Assembly: GCF_023218075.1 (NCBI RefSeq)
Contig: NZ_JALPTB010000025.1
Span: forward strand, 17,276-81,275
Direction of reading: 5' to 3'
DNA length: 64,000 nucleotides
Source of the DNA: Rhodococcus sp. HM1
Lineage (GTDB): Bacteria > Actinomycetota > Actinomycetes > Mycobacteriales > Mycobacteriaceae
Under the pieces are notes generated by a model, which worked only from the letters and a program-made list of their open reading frames with translations, was not told where the DNA came from and ran no database searches. Made by a program: the position numbers and the translations under genes. Below, piece after piece: positions 18,512 through 28,008 of this stretch (positions are counted from its first letter, which is position 1; each line of letters starts with the position of its first letter).

Positions 18512-19378
18512 ATGGAGTTCAGCAAAGGGCACGGCACCGAGAACGATTTCGTGATTCTTCCCGATCCGGACGCCCGGCTGGACCTCGCGCCGGAGCGGGT
18601 CGCCGCCCTGTGCGACCGTCGCCGCGGTCTCGGCGCCGACGGCATTCTGCGGGTCGCTCGGGCCGGGGCGCTCGTCGAGCGCGGCGTGCTCGCGGAACTG
18701 CCCGACGGTACCGGCGCCGACGACTGGTTCATGGACTACCGCAACGGCGACGGTTCGATCGCCGAGATGTGCGGCAACGGCGTCCGGGTCTTCGCGCACT
18801 ACCTGTGCGCCCAGGGTCTGGAGAGCCGCACCGACTTCGTGGTCGGCAGCAGGGCCGGGGGCAAGCCCGTGCAGGTGCATGCGGCCGGCCCGGTCGACGG
18901 CGAGGTCACCGTCGACATGGGTGTCGTCCGCGAGCTGGGAGAGTCCGCCGCGACCGTCGAGGGCCGCGTGTACAAGGGTCTGGGCATCGACGTCGGCAAT
19001 CCGCACCTGGCATGCGTCGACCCGCAGTTGGCGGGCACCGGCCTGGCCGCGCTCGACCTGTCCGCGCCCGGTTACGATCCGGGCTTCTTCCCGCACGGCG
19101 TCAACATCGAGTTCCTCACCCCCATCACCTCGGGCGCGGTCGAGATGCGCGTCCACGAGCGGGGCGTGGGGGAGACCCGGTCGTGCGGCACCGGGACCGT
19201 CGCCGCGGCGATGGCCGCGCTGCGCTTCGACGGCGCCGACTCCGGCCGCGTCCAGGTGCGGATCCCCGGCGGCACTGTGGAGGTGCGGATCGAGGACTCG
19301 CGCGCGTCCCTGCGCGGCCCGTCCGTGCTGGTCGCGACCGGAACCATCGCCGATTCCTGGTGGGCGGCCCTGTCCTGA
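18512..19378 (+). CDS. dapF: Diaminopimelate epimerase DapF
   Basis: A 288-residue PLP-independent racemase converting LL- to meso-diaminopimelate for lysine and peptidoglycan. The two catalytic cysteines are Cys87 (EMCGNG) and Cys225 (SCGTG). The start is 5 bases after miaA, and the order miaA-dapF-hflX is conserved in actinobacteria. A 24-bp GC-rich inverted repeat follows the stop but lacks a T-tract. Confidence 0.96.
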   Translation: MEFSKGHGTENDFVILPDPDARLDLAPERVAALCDRRRGLGADGILRVARAGALVERGVLAELPDGTGADDWFMDYRNGDGSIAEMCGNGVRVFAHYLCAQGLESRTDFVVGSRAGGKPVQVHAAGPVDGEVTVDMGVVRELGESAATVEGRVYKGLGIDVGNPHLACVDPQLAGTGLAALDLSAPGYDPGFFPHGVNIEFLTPITSGAVEMRVHERGVGETRSCGTGTVAAAMAALRFDGADSGRVQVRIPGGTVEVRIEDSRASLRGPSVLVATGTIADSWWAALS

Positions 19379-19472
19379 GATCCGGCGGGTCCGCCCCGGA
19401 TCCCGGCGTGTCCGCGATGCCGGGAAAAACTCGAATGCACGGACTCCGGTGGCGTGGGACCATGGATCTTGT

Positions 19473-20942
19473 ATGACGAACACACAGCGTATGACGAAGA
19501 CACCGCGCAACGGGGAGTCCGTGACCGAGGACCGCACCGAATACGACGGATGGACCACCGACGACCCGTCGGTCGGAGAGATGCAGCTCGAGGATCGCAG
19601 TGCACTGCGCCGCGTCGCCGGTCTGTCCACCGAACTCGAAGACATCACCGAAGTCGAGTACCGCCAGCTCCGCCTGGAGCGAGTGGTGCTCGTCGGCGTG
19701 TGGACCGGCGGAACCGCCGCCCAGGCCGAGGCGAGTCTCGCCGAGCTCGCCGCACTCGCGGAAACCGCGGGTTCCGAGGTTCTCGAGGGCCTCATCCAGC
19801 GTCGCGACAAGCCCGACGCCGCGACCTACATCGGCTCCGGCAAGGCCGACGAGCTGCGGCAGGTCGTCCTCGCGACCGGCGCCGACACCGTCATCTGCGA
19901 CGGTGAACTCACCCCGGCCCAGCTCACCGCACTGGAGAAGGTCGTCAAGGTCAAGGTCATCGACCGGACCGCCCTGATCCTCGACATCTTCGCCCAGCAC
20001 GCCACCTCCCGGGAAGGCAAGGCGCAGGTCTCGCTCGCCCAGATGGAGTACATGCTGCCGCGACTGCGCGGCTGGGGTGAATCGATGTCCCGGCAGGCCG
20101 GTGGCCGTGCCGGCAGCAACGGCGGCGTCGGTCTGCGCGGCCCCGGTGAGACGAAGATCGAAACCGATCGCCGTCGCATCCGCGAACGCATGGCGAAGCT
20201 GCGCCGCGAGATCAAGGCGATGAAGGCGGCCCGCGACACCAAGCGGACCCGCCGGCTGCGCAACCGCATTCCGTCGGTGGCGATCGTCGGATACACCAAC
20301 GCCGGCAAGTCGAGCCTGCTCAATGCGCTGACCGGCTCCGGGGTTCTGGTGCAGAACGCCTTGTTCGCGACCCTCGATCCGACCACCCGGCGCGCAGCGC
20401 TGCCGGACGGGCGCGAGTTCGTGCTGACCGACACCGTCGGATTCGTGCGGCACCTGCCGACCCAGCTCGTCGAGGCGTTCCGTTCCACCCTCGAGGAAGT
20501 CGCGGACGCGGATCTGCTGATGCACGTCGTCGACGGATCCGACCCGATGCCTACCGAGCAGATCAAGGCGGTCCGCGAGGTCGTCACCGAGGTGCTGCGC
20601 GAATCCGATGCGCCCGCGCCGCCGGAACTGATCGTCGTCAACAAGATCGACGCCGCCGATCCGGTGATGCTGATGCAGCTGCGCGGGCTGCTTCCGGACG
20701 CGATCTTCGTGTCGGCACGCACCGGCGAAGGTCTCGACGAGCTGCGCGACCGGGTCGCCGGACTGCTCGAGGATCCGGACGTCGAGGTCCAGGTGATGCT
20801 GCCGTACACGCGCGGAGACCTGCTGGCCCGCATCCACACGGACGGGCAGATCCTCGAATCCGCGCACGGCGAGGACGGCACGCGCGTCCACGCCCGCGTA
20901 CCGAAGGCACTGGCCTCGGCCTTGGTCGAGTACGCCGCCTAG
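19473..20942 (+). CDS. hflX: GTPase HflX
   Basis: A 489-residue ribosome-associated GTPase that splits stalled ribosomes. The HflX N-terminal domain (about 70-200) includes YIGSGKADEL; a basic linker helix (235-265) follows GPGETKIETDRR. The G1 motif GYTNAGKS is at 273-280, G3 is DTVGFV, and G4 is NKID. The ATG at 19473 adds an acidic N-terminal extension; a later GTG is possible. Its stop (TAG) overlaps the next start by one base. Confidence 0.95.
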   Translation: MTNTQRMTKTPRNGESVTEDRTEYDGWTTDDPSVGEMQLEDRSALRRVAGLSTELEDITEVEYRQLRLERVVLVGVWTGGTAAQAEASLAELAALAETAGSEVLEGLIQRRDKPDAATYIGSGKADELRQVVLATGADTVICDGELTPAQLTALEKVVKVKVIDRTALILDIFAQHATSREGKAQVSLAQMEYMLPRLRGWGESMSRQAGGRAGSNGGVGLRGPGETKIETDRRRIRERMAKLRREIKAMKAARDTKRTRRLRNRIPSVAIVGYTNAGKSSLLNALTGSGVLVQNALFATLDPTTRRAALPDGREFVLTDTVGFVRHLPTQLVEAFRSTLEEVADADLLMHVVDGSDPMPTEQIKAVREVVTEVLRESDAPAPPELIVVNKIDAADPVMLMQLRGLLPDAIFVSARTGEGLDELRDRVAGLLEDPDVEVQVMLPYTRGDLLARIHTDGQILESAHGEDGTRVHARVPKALASALVEYAA

Positions 20943-22036
20943 TGCGGACGGGGGTGGGGGCCGCGCCGGTCGCGGTGACGGTTCTGCTCGCGGCGCTCAC
21001 GGGGACGATCGTGCTCGCGGTGCTCGCCGCACCGGCACCGGCGAGCGCCCAGGCGCAGGACGTGCCGATCGCGGACGTGCAGGAGGGGGTGTTGTGCATC
21101 CCGTCGGACGCCGGACTCGCGGAACTTTCCGGACTCGCGATGCTCGACGGCCGCCTGTTCGCGGTACCCGATGCGGGGGCGGACGAGTCGGTCGTCGAAC
21201 TCGGTGACGACTGCTCGGTCGTGCGCCGCATCCCTGCACCGGTCGACCCGTACGACGTGGAAGATCTTGCGGCCGGACCGGATCGGCGGCTCTGGCTGTC
21301 CGACACCGGCGACAACACAGCACGCCGGGAGACCGTCGCGCTGATCTCCCTCGACCCCGCCACCGGTGCCGGTGACCTGTACCGGATGACCTACCCGAGC
21401 GGCGCCCGCGATGGTGAGACCCTGCTCATCGGTCGCGACGGCGTGCCCTTGTTCGTGTCGAAGGCCTTGTTCGGTGCGAGCACCGTCTACCGGCCGGCGG
21501 ACGGGAAGACCCTCACGGATCTCGCGTCGCCCGGCCCGAATCCGCTCGAGGAAGTCGGTGTGCTCCGGCTCGGACCCACCGACACCCCTGGAGGACCGCT
21601 CGCCGGCGGATCGTCGACCCTGATCACCGGCGGTGCGGTCAGCGCCGACGGCACGGTCGCGGCCGTGCGCACCTACACCGACGTGTATCTGTTCCATGCC
21701 CCGGACGGTGACCTCGTGGCGGCGCTGGCCGGGGGCCCGCAACTGCGCATCCCGGTCGCCGGTGAGCCGCAGGGGGAAGCGGTCGCGTTCACCCCGGACG
21801 GTGATCTGCTCACGGCGTCCGAGTCGAACGGCGGTCCGCTGCCGCAGATCCGGGTGTGGCGCGGGGTGACCGGCCTCTTTGCGGCGCCGGAAACCGCCGA
21901 GTCCGGCACGAGCAGTGTCGCGGTCGCCGAAGCCGCCGCGGCAGCCGGCGCGGCGGTGGTTCTCGCGGCCGCGGCGGGCTGGTGGTGGCGCCGCCGACGC
22001 CGACCGGCTCGCGGCCGGCCGGCCTCGCGCCGCTGA
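20942..22036 (+). CDS. Secreted/anchored beta-propeller-like protein of unknown function
   Basis: A 364-residue protein with an N-terminal signal segment (about residues 8-35, ending near ASAQA), a predicted extracytoplasmic domain with repeated strand-turn segments such as LAAGPDRRLWLSDTGDN and EAVAFTPDGDLLTASES, and a C-terminal membrane anchor (about 327-348) ending in a run of Arg. This suggests an external propeller-type domain tethered to the membrane. The GTG start overlaps the hflX TAG by one base, so expression is likely coupled to hflX. No enzyme motif was recognised. Confidence 0.75.
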   Translation: MRTGVGAAPVAVTVLLAALTGTIVLAVLAAPAPASAQAQDVPIADVQEGVLCIPSDAGLAELSGLAMLDGRLFAVPDAGADESVVELGDDCSVVRRIPAPVDPYDVEDLAAGPDRRLWLSDTGDNTARRETVALISLDPATGAGDLYRMTYPSGARDGETLLIGRDGVPLFVSKALFGASTVYRPADGKTLTDLASPGPNPLEEVGVLRLGPTDTPGGPLAGGSSTLITGGAVSADGTVAAVRTYTDVYLFHAPDGDLVAALAGGPQLRIPVAGEPQGEAVAFTPDGDLLTASESNGGPLPQIRVWRGVTGLFAAPETAESGTSSVAVAEAAAAAGAAVVLAAAAGWWWRRRRRPARGRPASRR

Positions 22037-22043
22037 CATCCGG

Positions 22044-22301
22044 TCAGGCGTCGAGGTCGGCGACCACGAGTTCCGCGATCTTCGCCAGTACGGCGTCGTC
22101 GTCGCAGCTGACGGTGACGGCCGTTCCCTGGGTGGCGCCGAGCGTCATGATCATCAGCGCGGAGCCCGCGTCGACGGGTTCGCCGCCGTCGACCGCGAGG
22201 GTGACGGGAACACCGGCCGCGACGACGGCCTCCGCGATGATCCCGGCGGGACGGGCGTGCAGGCCGATGGACGAGCCGACGGTGACGGTGGTGCTGGACA
22301 T
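22044..22301 (-). CDS. ptsH: Phosphocarrier HPr
   Basis: An 85-residue PTS phosphocarrier. The active His15 lies in GLHARPAG; the helix around Ser47 (DAGSALMIMTLGA) is conserved, but no HPr kinase gene is present here. It carries phosphate from enzyme I (ptsI, nearby and divergent) to FruA. It is last in the fruR-fruK-fruA-ptsH order. Confidence 0.95.
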   Translation of the reverse strand: MSSTTVTVGSSIGLHARPAGIIAEAVVAAGVPVTLAVDGGEPVDAGSALMIMTLGATQGTAVTVSCDDDAVLAKIAELVVADLDA

Positions 22302-22320
22302 GGGATCTCCTTCGATCGGT

Positions 22321-22352
22321 CGAGTCGGGGTTGGGCCGAGTCGGGGTTGGCT
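22321..22352. repeat. 16-bp tandem duplication in the fruA-ptsH gap
   Basis: Two adjacent 16-bp copies beginning CGAGTCGGGGTTGG at 22321 and 22337 differ only at position 15-16. They fill most of the 54-bp gap between the fruA stop and the ptsH ribosome site. They do not form an obvious hairpin; function is unknown. Confidence 0.9.
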
Positions 22353-22355
22353 GGG

Positions 22356-24389
22356 TCAGGCGGCGACCGGCTGCGGTGCCGGAGCAGGCGTGGTCAGGTG
22401 AGCTGGGCGCTTCAGTTCCTTGGCGAGCGTGACGCACAGGGCGCCGACGATCGTTCCGGCGGCGAGGGCGGCGAAGAACCACAGGACCCGGTCCATCGCG
22501 AAGATGACGAACACGCCGCCGTGCGGAGCAGTGAGCGTGACATCGGTCGCCATCACGATCGCGCCGGTCACGGCGCCGCCGACCATCATCGACGGGATCA
22601 CGCGGAACGGATCGGCCGCGGCGAACGGGATAGCGCCTTCGGAGATGAACGACGCACCGAGCAGCCATGCGGCCTTGCCGTTCTCGCGTTCCGCGGTGCT
22701 GTAGAGCTTCGGCCGCAGCGTCGAGGACAGCGCCATCGCCAGCGGCGGCACCATGCCGGCGGCCATGACCGCGGCCATGATCTGCAGCGACGCGTGGTTG
22801 TCGACGGCCAAACCGGCGACCGCGAACGCGTACGCGGCCTTGTTGACCGGGCCGCCGAGATCGAAGCACATCATCAGGCCGAGGATCACACCGAGGATCA
22901 CGGCGGAGCCGCCGGACAGGCCGTTGAGCCAGTCGGTGAGCCCGGTCGTGATCGCGGCCAGCGGCCGGCCCAGCACCAGGAACATCAGCGCCCCGACGAT
23001 GAGCGTGGCGAGCAGCGGGATGATCACGACGGGCTTGAGCCCGCGCGCCCACACCGGTAGCGGGATCCGTCCCACCCACAGGGCCGCGAAACCGGCGATG
23101 ATGCCGCCGACGAGACCGCCGATGAACCCGGCGCCGACGAAGACCGCGACCGCGCCGGCGGTGAATCCGGGTGCCAGGCCGGGGCGGTCGGCGATCGCGA
23201 AGGCGATGTACCCGGCGAGGGCGGGCACCAGGAACGAGAACGCCAGCGACCCGAGCTGGAACAGCACCGCGCCGAGATAGGTGGCGACTCCGCCGGCCGG
23301 CAGGTCCCACAGGGTGTTGTTCACTACGATATCGGCGGCCGAATCGGAGATGTCGTACCCGCCGAGCAGGAATCCCAGCGCGATGAGCAGACCACCCGCC
23401 GCGACGAACGGGATCATGTAGCTCACGCCGGTGAGCAGGATCTGCCGGATGCGGGTGCCCCAGCCGAGTTCGCCGCCCCGGGTCTCCTCCGCATCCGCGG
23501 GAGCGGAACCGGCCTCGACGGTCGCGGTGGACGGGTCGGCTGCGGCACGGACCGCTTCGGCGATCATCGCGTCGGGCTCGTTGATCGCACGCTTGACGCC
23601 GGACGCGACCACGGGCTTACCGGCGAAGCGCTCGCGGCCCTTGACGCCGACGTCGGTCGCGAAGATGACCGCGTCCGCGGCGGCGATCGCCGCGGACGGC
23701 AGGGGAGTGCTGCCGGCCGAGCCCTGGGTCTCGACGCGGACGGTGACGCCCGCGCGCTGCCCGGCTGCGGTGAGGGCGTCGGCGGCCATGTAGGTGTGGG
23801 CGATGCCGGTGGGGCACGCGGTGATCGCGACGATCGTGCGTTCGGTGGGGGCCGCGTCGGAGGACACCGCCTCCGCTTCGGGTTCCGGCCGGGGTTCCGA
23901 CACAGGTTCCGGCGCCGGCTGGGGTGGTGGCGGCAACACGCCCTCGACGAGGGCGATGACGTCCGCCTCGGTGGCGGCGCCGCGCAGCGACGCGACGAAC
24001 TCGGGGCGGACCAGCGCGCGGGCCAGCGACGACAGCAGTTTCATGTGTTCGGCGCCGGCCCCTTCGGGTGCGGCGATCAGGAACACGAGGTCGGCGGGGC
24101 CGTCGGGGGCACCGAAGTCGACCTTCGGGGCCAGCCGCGCGAATCCGAGCGACGCCGCGGTGACCGCCTCGGACCGGCAGTGCGGGATAGCCAGGCCTCC
24201 GGGAAGACCGGTCGCCGACTTGTCCTCCCGGGCCAGGGCGGCGGCCGCGAGTGCGTCGGCGTCGGAGGCGCGGCCCGCTCCGGTGAGCCGCTGGGCCAGT
24301 GCGGTGATCACCGCGGCCTTGTCGGTGCCGAGATCGGCGTCGAGCGTGATGAGATCCGCGGCGATGATCGCGGGTGCGGTATCTGGCAT
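22356..24389 (-). CDS. fruA: Fructose PTS enzyme IIABC
   Basis: A 677-residue fructose permease that imports fructose as fructose-1-phosphate. The EIIA domain comes first, with active His70 (GLAIPHCR), then a Pro/Glu linker (152-180), EIIB with Cys192 (ITACPTGIAHTY), and a membrane EIIC domain from about residue 310 (MIPFVAAGGLLIALGF) to the end. Its product feeds FruK. It lies 9 bases after fruK, so they should form one operon under FruR. Confidence 0.95.
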   Translation of the reverse strand: MPDTAPAIIAADLITLDADLGTDKAAVITALAQRLTGAGRASDADALAAAALAREDKSATGLPGGLAIPHCRSEAVTAASLGFARLAPKVDFGAPDGPADLVFLIAAPEGAGAEHMKLLSSLARALVRPEFVASLRGAATEADVIALVEGVLPPPPQPAPEPVSEPRPEPEAEAVSSDAAPTERTIVAITACPTGIAHTYMAADALTAAGQRAGVTVRVETQGSAGSTPLPSAAIAAADAVIFATDVGVKGRERFAGKPVVASGVKRAINEPDAMIAEAVRAAADPSTATVEAGSAPADAEETRGGELGWGTRIRQILLTGVSYMIPFVAAGGLLIALGFLLGGYDISDSAADIVVNNTLWDLPAGGVATYLGAVLFQLGSLAFSFLVPALAGYIAFAIADRPGLAPGFTAGAVAVFVGAGFIGGLVGGIIAGFAALWVGRIPLPVWARGLKPVVIIPLLATLIVGALMFLVLGRPLAAITTGLTDWLNGLSGGSAVILGVILGLMMCFDLGGPVNKAAYAFAVAGLAVDNHASLQIMAAVMAAGMVPPLAMALSSTLRPKLYSTAERENGKAAWLLGASFISEGAIPFAAADPFRVIPSMMVGGAVTGAIVMATDVTLTAPHGGVFVIFAMDRVLWFFAALAAGTIVGALCVTLAKELKRPAHLTTPAPAPQPVAA

Positions 24390-24398
24390 GACAGGTCC

Positions 24399-25388
24399 TT
24401 ACGAGTGGTGGGGGAGTACCGCGGAGCGGGGATCGAGGTCGGTGACGGTCACCGCGGCCGGATCGACCGAGTCCGGGCCGGGCAGTGCGGTGCCCGGCAG
24501 GGCGACGGCGGCGCATCCGTACGCCACGGCGTGCCGGAGCCGGTCGGCCGGGCCGAGACCGTTGCGTTCGGCGACGAGGTAGCCGGCGAGCGACGAATCG
24601 CCGGCGCCGACCGTGCTGCGGGCGGTGACCGCCGGTGCCACGGCCCGCCACGCACCCTCGGCGGTGACCAGCACCGCACCGGCGGCGCCCAGCGTGGCCA
24701 GCACCGCCCCGACCCCGCGGGCGACGAGGCTGCGCCCGGCCGCGACCACCGGAGCGGTGTCGCCGGCGGCCGCGGCGGCTTCGAGCGCCGCGGAATCGGC
24801 GCCGGTGAGCTGGGCGAGTTCGTCGGAGTTCGGTTTGACGAGATCCGGTGCGGCCTCCGGGAACCGCGCCGAGAGTGCCAGCAGCGGCGCCTCTGAGGTG
24901 TCCACCGCGATCCGGGTTCCGGTGGCGCGCAGTGCACACACCAGGTCGGCGTACCAGTCGTCCGGAACGCTCGGGGGCAGCGATCCGGAGAGCACCGTCC
25001 AGTCCGCCCCGGCGGCCCGGGCGACCACGGCGGCCCGGAGTTCCGCGCGTGTCCGGGGGCCGTATGCACTACCGGGTTCGTTGAGTTTCGTAGTGGTGCC
25101 GTCGGGTTCGGCGACGGTGGTGTTGGTTCGTGCGAGCGATGCGGTTTCTATTGCCAGGCAGTCGATTCCGTGTGTTTCGAGGGCGGCGAGGAGTGGGTCT
25201 CCCGGGTTGCCCGGCAGGATCGCGAGAACCGGGTGGCCGGCGGCGTGCAGGACCCGTGCGACGTTGATGCCCTTGCCTCCGGGGTCGACGAGCACGTCGG
25301 CGGTGCGGTGCACGGCGCCTCGGACGAGCGGGCCGGACAGCGCGATCGTGCGGTCCAGGCTCGGATTGGCGGTCAGTGTGACGATCAC
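24399..25388 (-). CDS. fruK: 1-Phosphofructokinase FruK
   Basis: A 329-residue PfkB-family kinase converting fructose-1-phosphate to fructose-1,6-bisphosphate. The N-terminal sugar motif GGKGINVARVL and the C-terminal TVGAGDSSLAGYL (catalytic Asp in GAGD) are present. The start overlaps fruR by 4 bases (ATGA). Confidence 0.94.
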   Translation of the reverse strand: MIVTLTANPSLDRTIALSGPLVRGAVHRTADVLVDPGGKGINVARVLHAAGHPVLAILPGNPGDPLLAALETHGIDCLAIETASLARTNTTVAEPDGTTTKLNEPGSAYGPRTRAELRAAVVARAAGADWTVLSGSLPPSVPDDWYADLVCALRATGTRIAVDTSEAPLLALSARFPEAAPDLVKPNSDELAQLTGADSAALEAAAAAGDTAPVVAAGRSLVARGVGAVLATLGAAGAVLVTAEGAWRAVAPAVTARSTVGAGDSSLAGYLVAERNGLGPADRLRHAVAYGCAAVALPGTALPGPDSVDPAAVTVTDLDPRSAVLPHHS

Positions 25389-26152
25389 GCCGTCACCACC
25401 TCGATTCCCTGTTCCATGAGCTGGATTCGGTCGGTCTCGTCGATCTCGCTGTCGGTGACGAGGACGTCGACGGCAGCGAGGGGAGCGAAACTCAGCAGGT
25501 GCCGCCGGCCGATCTTGGAGGAGTCGGCGACCACGACGACGCGGTCCGCGGCCTCGACCATCCGGCGCTTCACCGCGGCTTCGTCCGCGTCGGGCGTCGA
25601 CAGGCCGTGATCGGCGGACAGTGCGTTGGTACCGATGAAGGCGACGTCGACGTGCAGCATGCCGAGGTAGCGCAACGCGTCCTCGCCGACGGTGGCCTGC
25701 GTGACGCCGCGGACGCGACCGCCGAGCAGATGCAGCCGGACGGAGCCGAGCCCGGCGAGCCGTGCCGCGATGGGTACCGAGTTCGTCACGACGGTGAGGT
25801 CGACGTCGGTGGGCAGGGCCGCGACCAGGCGACCGGTCGTGGTTCCCGCGTCGATGACGACGCTCCCGCCGGATTCCGGCAGGAATCGGGTGGCGGCCGC
25901 GGCGATGCGGTCCTTGAATCCGGCGCGGGTCTGGTCGCGTTCCGCCAGGCCGGGTTCGGTGACGGTGAGGGATGCGGCGGGGATGGCGCCGCCGTGGACA
26001 CGCCGCACGTGGCCGAGCCGTTCGAGCATGGCCAGATCGCGGCGGACGGTTTCGGTCGTGACGCCGTACCGACCGGCGAGTTCGGCGACGGACATGCGTC
26101 CGCGCCGCTCGATCAGCTCGCCGATCGCCTGTTGCCGTTCCTCTGCGTACAC
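25385..26152 (-). CDS. fruR: DeoR family fructose-operon repressor
   Basis: A 255-residue DeoR-type regulator. The N-terminal helix-turn-helix (about residues 5-57, with VAELAGRYGVTTETVRRDL) precedes a sugar-phosphate-binding domain with VIDAGTTTG and FIGTNALSADHG. It is the first gene of the fru operon and divergent from ptsI, so it can control both from the shared intergenic region. The effector is probably fructose-1-phosphate or fructose-1,6-bisphosphate, by family analogy. Confidence 0.92.
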   Translation of the reverse strand: MYAEERQQAIGELIERRGRMSVAELAGRYGVTTETVRRDLAMLERLGHVRRVHGGAIPAASLTVTEPGLAERDQTRAGFKDRIAAAATRFLPESGGSVVIDAGTTTGRLVAALPTDVDLTVVTNSVPIAARLAGLGSVRLHLLGGRVRGVTQATVGEDALRYLGMLHVDVAFIGTNALSADHGLSTPDADEAAVKRRMVEAADRVVVVADSSKIGRRHLLSFAPLAAVDVLVTDSEIDETDRIQLMEQGIEVVTA

Positions 26153-26177
26153 CGGGTCTCCTCGTCGCCTGCGGAAA

Positions 26178-26193
26178 ATGTTGCTTTATGTTG
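26178..26193. promoter_or_regulatory. Candidate FruR operator (ATGTTG direct repeats)
   Basis: ATGTTG at 26178-26183 and again at 26188-26193, one helical turn (10 bp) apart, in an AT-rich patch of the fruR-ptsI gap. Tandem repeats phased at 10 bp are typical of DeoR-family operators. Confidence 0.55.
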
Positions 26194-26210
26194 TTTTACG
26201 CCCGTATGTG

Positions 26211-26238
26211 TTGACATGTCAATGCTCCGGAGTAATCT
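26211..26238 (+). promoter_or_regulatory. ptsI promoter with palindrome over -35
   Basis: TTGACA at 26211-26216 and TAATCT at 26233-26238, spacing 16. The -35 is the left half of the perfect 12-bp palindrome TTGACATGTCAA (26211-26222), which may be a second regulator site. It lies 38 bases before the ptsI ATG. Confidence 0.55.
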
Positions 26239-26275
26239 CGATCACATCGATCTCCGCCAGTGGCGAGGAGGAAGC

Positions 26276-27967
26276 ATGAAGAACGTGATGCCGGTGGCAG
26301 ACGGTTCGCCGGTGCGCGAAGTCCACGGAACCCCCGTCGTGCCCGGTGTGGCCTACGGCCCGGCGATCCGCCCCGCGCCGCGCCCCGAACTACCCACCGC
26401 GCACGCGGGCGTTCCCGACACCGCCCGCGCAGCCGAAGCGGAACGGTTCACGGCCGCCGCGAGCGTCGTCGCCGACAGGTTGCGGGCCCGCGCCGCCCAC
26501 GCCTCCGGCGCCGCCGCCGAGGTGCTGCTGGCCAACGCCGGCCTCGCCGAGGACCGCGCCTGGATCGGCGCCGCCACCGGCAGGATCCGCAACGGATCGG
26601 ACGCCGTGGCCGCCGCGATCGACACCACCGAGCAGTTCGCGACGATGTTCGCGCAGTTGGGTGGGCTCATGGCCGAGCGGGTCACCGACCTGCGCGACAT
26701 CCGCGACCGCGTCGTCGCGGAACTTAGCGGACATCCGGAACCGGGAATCCAGCTGCCCGACGAGCCGTCGGTGCTGCTCGCCGAGGACCTCGCCCCGGCC
26801 GATACCGCCGGCCTGGACCCCACCCGCATCATCGGGCTGGCCACCACCCTGGGCGGACCCACGAGCCACACCGCGATCATCGCGCGCCAGCTGGGCATTC
26901 CGTGCGTGGTCGCCGCGGCGGGACTCGACGCGATCCCGGCGGGCGCGGCCGTCCTGCTCGACGGTTCCACCGGCGAGATCCGCATGGATGCGGACCCGGA
27001 GGCCGCACGCGCGGCGGTCGAGGTGGACCGGCAGGAACGCGCCCGCGTGGCCTCCTGGACCGGCCCCGGTGCCACCGCCGACGGCCACCCGGTCGCGATC
27101 CTCGCGAACGTGCAGGACGGTGCCGGCGCGCGTGCAGCCCGGCAGACCCCCGCCGAGGGAGTCGGCCTGTTCCGCACCGAGCTGTGCTTCCTGGACCGGG
27201 ACGTCGAACCGTCGGTGGCCGAGCAGGCCGACATCTACGCGGAGGTGCTCACCGCCTATGCCGGGCGCAAGGTCGTCGTGCGCACCCTCGACGCCGGGTC
27301 CGACAAGCCGCTGCGGTTCGTGACCCATCCCGACGAACACAACCCGGCGCTCGGTGTGCGGGGCATCCGGATCGAGGCGACCGCACCCGGCATCGTCGAG
27401 CGGCAACTCGACGCGGTGGCCGAGGCGGCCGCGCGGACCGGCCAGTCGCCGTGGGTCATGGCCCCGATGATCGCGACCGTCGCCGAGGCCGCCCGGTTCG
27501 CCGCGCTGGTGCGGGCCCGGGAGATGGTGCCGGGCGTCATGATCGAGGTGCCCGCCGCGGCACTGCTCGCCGACCGGCTGCTCGAGCACGTCGACTTCCT
27601 GTCCGTCGGCACCAACGATCTCGGCCAGTACACGATGGCCGCCGACCGCATGTCCCCGCAGCTCGCGGCGCTGACCGACCCGTGGCAGCCGGCCGTGCTC
27701 GCGCTCGTCGCCCGGACCGCGGAGGCCGGCCGGACGGCCGGAAAACCGGTCGGAGTGTGCGGGGAGGCCGCCGCCGATCCGCTGCTCGGCTGCGTACTGG
27801 CCGGGCTCGGCGTCACCTCGCTGTCGTGCGCGGCGGCCGCGGTCGGCGCGGTCGGCGCCCGGCTCGCGACGGTCACTCTCGACCGGTGCCGGGAGGCCGC
27901 CGAAGCGGCCGTCGCCGCCGCGGATCCGGCGTCCGCCCGTGCGGCGGTCACCCGCATCCTGGGCTGA
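26276..27967 (+). CDS. ptsI: PTS enzyme I
   Basis: A 563-residue phosphoenolpyruvate-protein phosphotransferase, which takes phosphate from PEP to phosphorylate HPr. The active His198 is in GGPTSHTAIIARQLGIPCVV; the PEP-binding C-terminal half has VGLFRTELCFLDRD, FLSVGTNDLGQYTMAADR and GVCGEAA. The ATG at 26276 has GAGGAGG upstream; readings further upstream are non-coding in character. Divergent from fruR, this completes the PTS phosphate chain in one locus. Confidence 0.95.
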   Translation: MKNVMPVADGSPVREVHGTPVVPGVAYGPAIRPAPRPELPTAHAGVPDTARAAEAERFTAAASVVADRLRARAAHASGAAAEVLLANAGLAEDRAWIGAATGRIRNGSDAVAAAIDTTEQFATMFAQLGGLMAERVTDLRDIRDRVVAELSGHPEPGIQLPDEPSVLLAEDLAPADTAGLDPTRIIGLATTLGGPTSHTAIIARQLGIPCVVAAAGLDAIPAGAAVLLDGSTGEIRMDADPEAARAAVEVDRQERARVASWTGPGATADGHPVAILANVQDGAGARAARQTPAEGVGLFRTELCFLDRDVEPSVAEQADIYAEVLTAYAGRKVVVRTLDAGSDKPLRFVTHPDEHNPALGVRGIRIEATAPGIVERQLDAVAEAAARTGQSPWVMAPMIATVAEAARFAALVRAREMVPGVMIEVPAAALLADRLLEHVDFLSVGTNDLGQYTMAADRMSPQLAALTDPWQPAVLALVARTAEAGRTAGKPVGVCGEAAADPLLGCVLAGLGVTSLSCAAAAVGAVGARLATVTLDRCREAAEAAVAAADPASARAAVTRILG

Positions 27968-28008
27968 GCACTGCGCGGCGCGCCTTCCTGGCCTTACGAT
28001 TCCGTTTC

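Noticed and set aside
19379..19402. GATCCGG/CCGGATC hairpin after dapF as a terminator
   Set aside because: 7-bp arms with a 10-base loop and no T-tract; hflX lies close behind in the same direction, so termination is not convincing.
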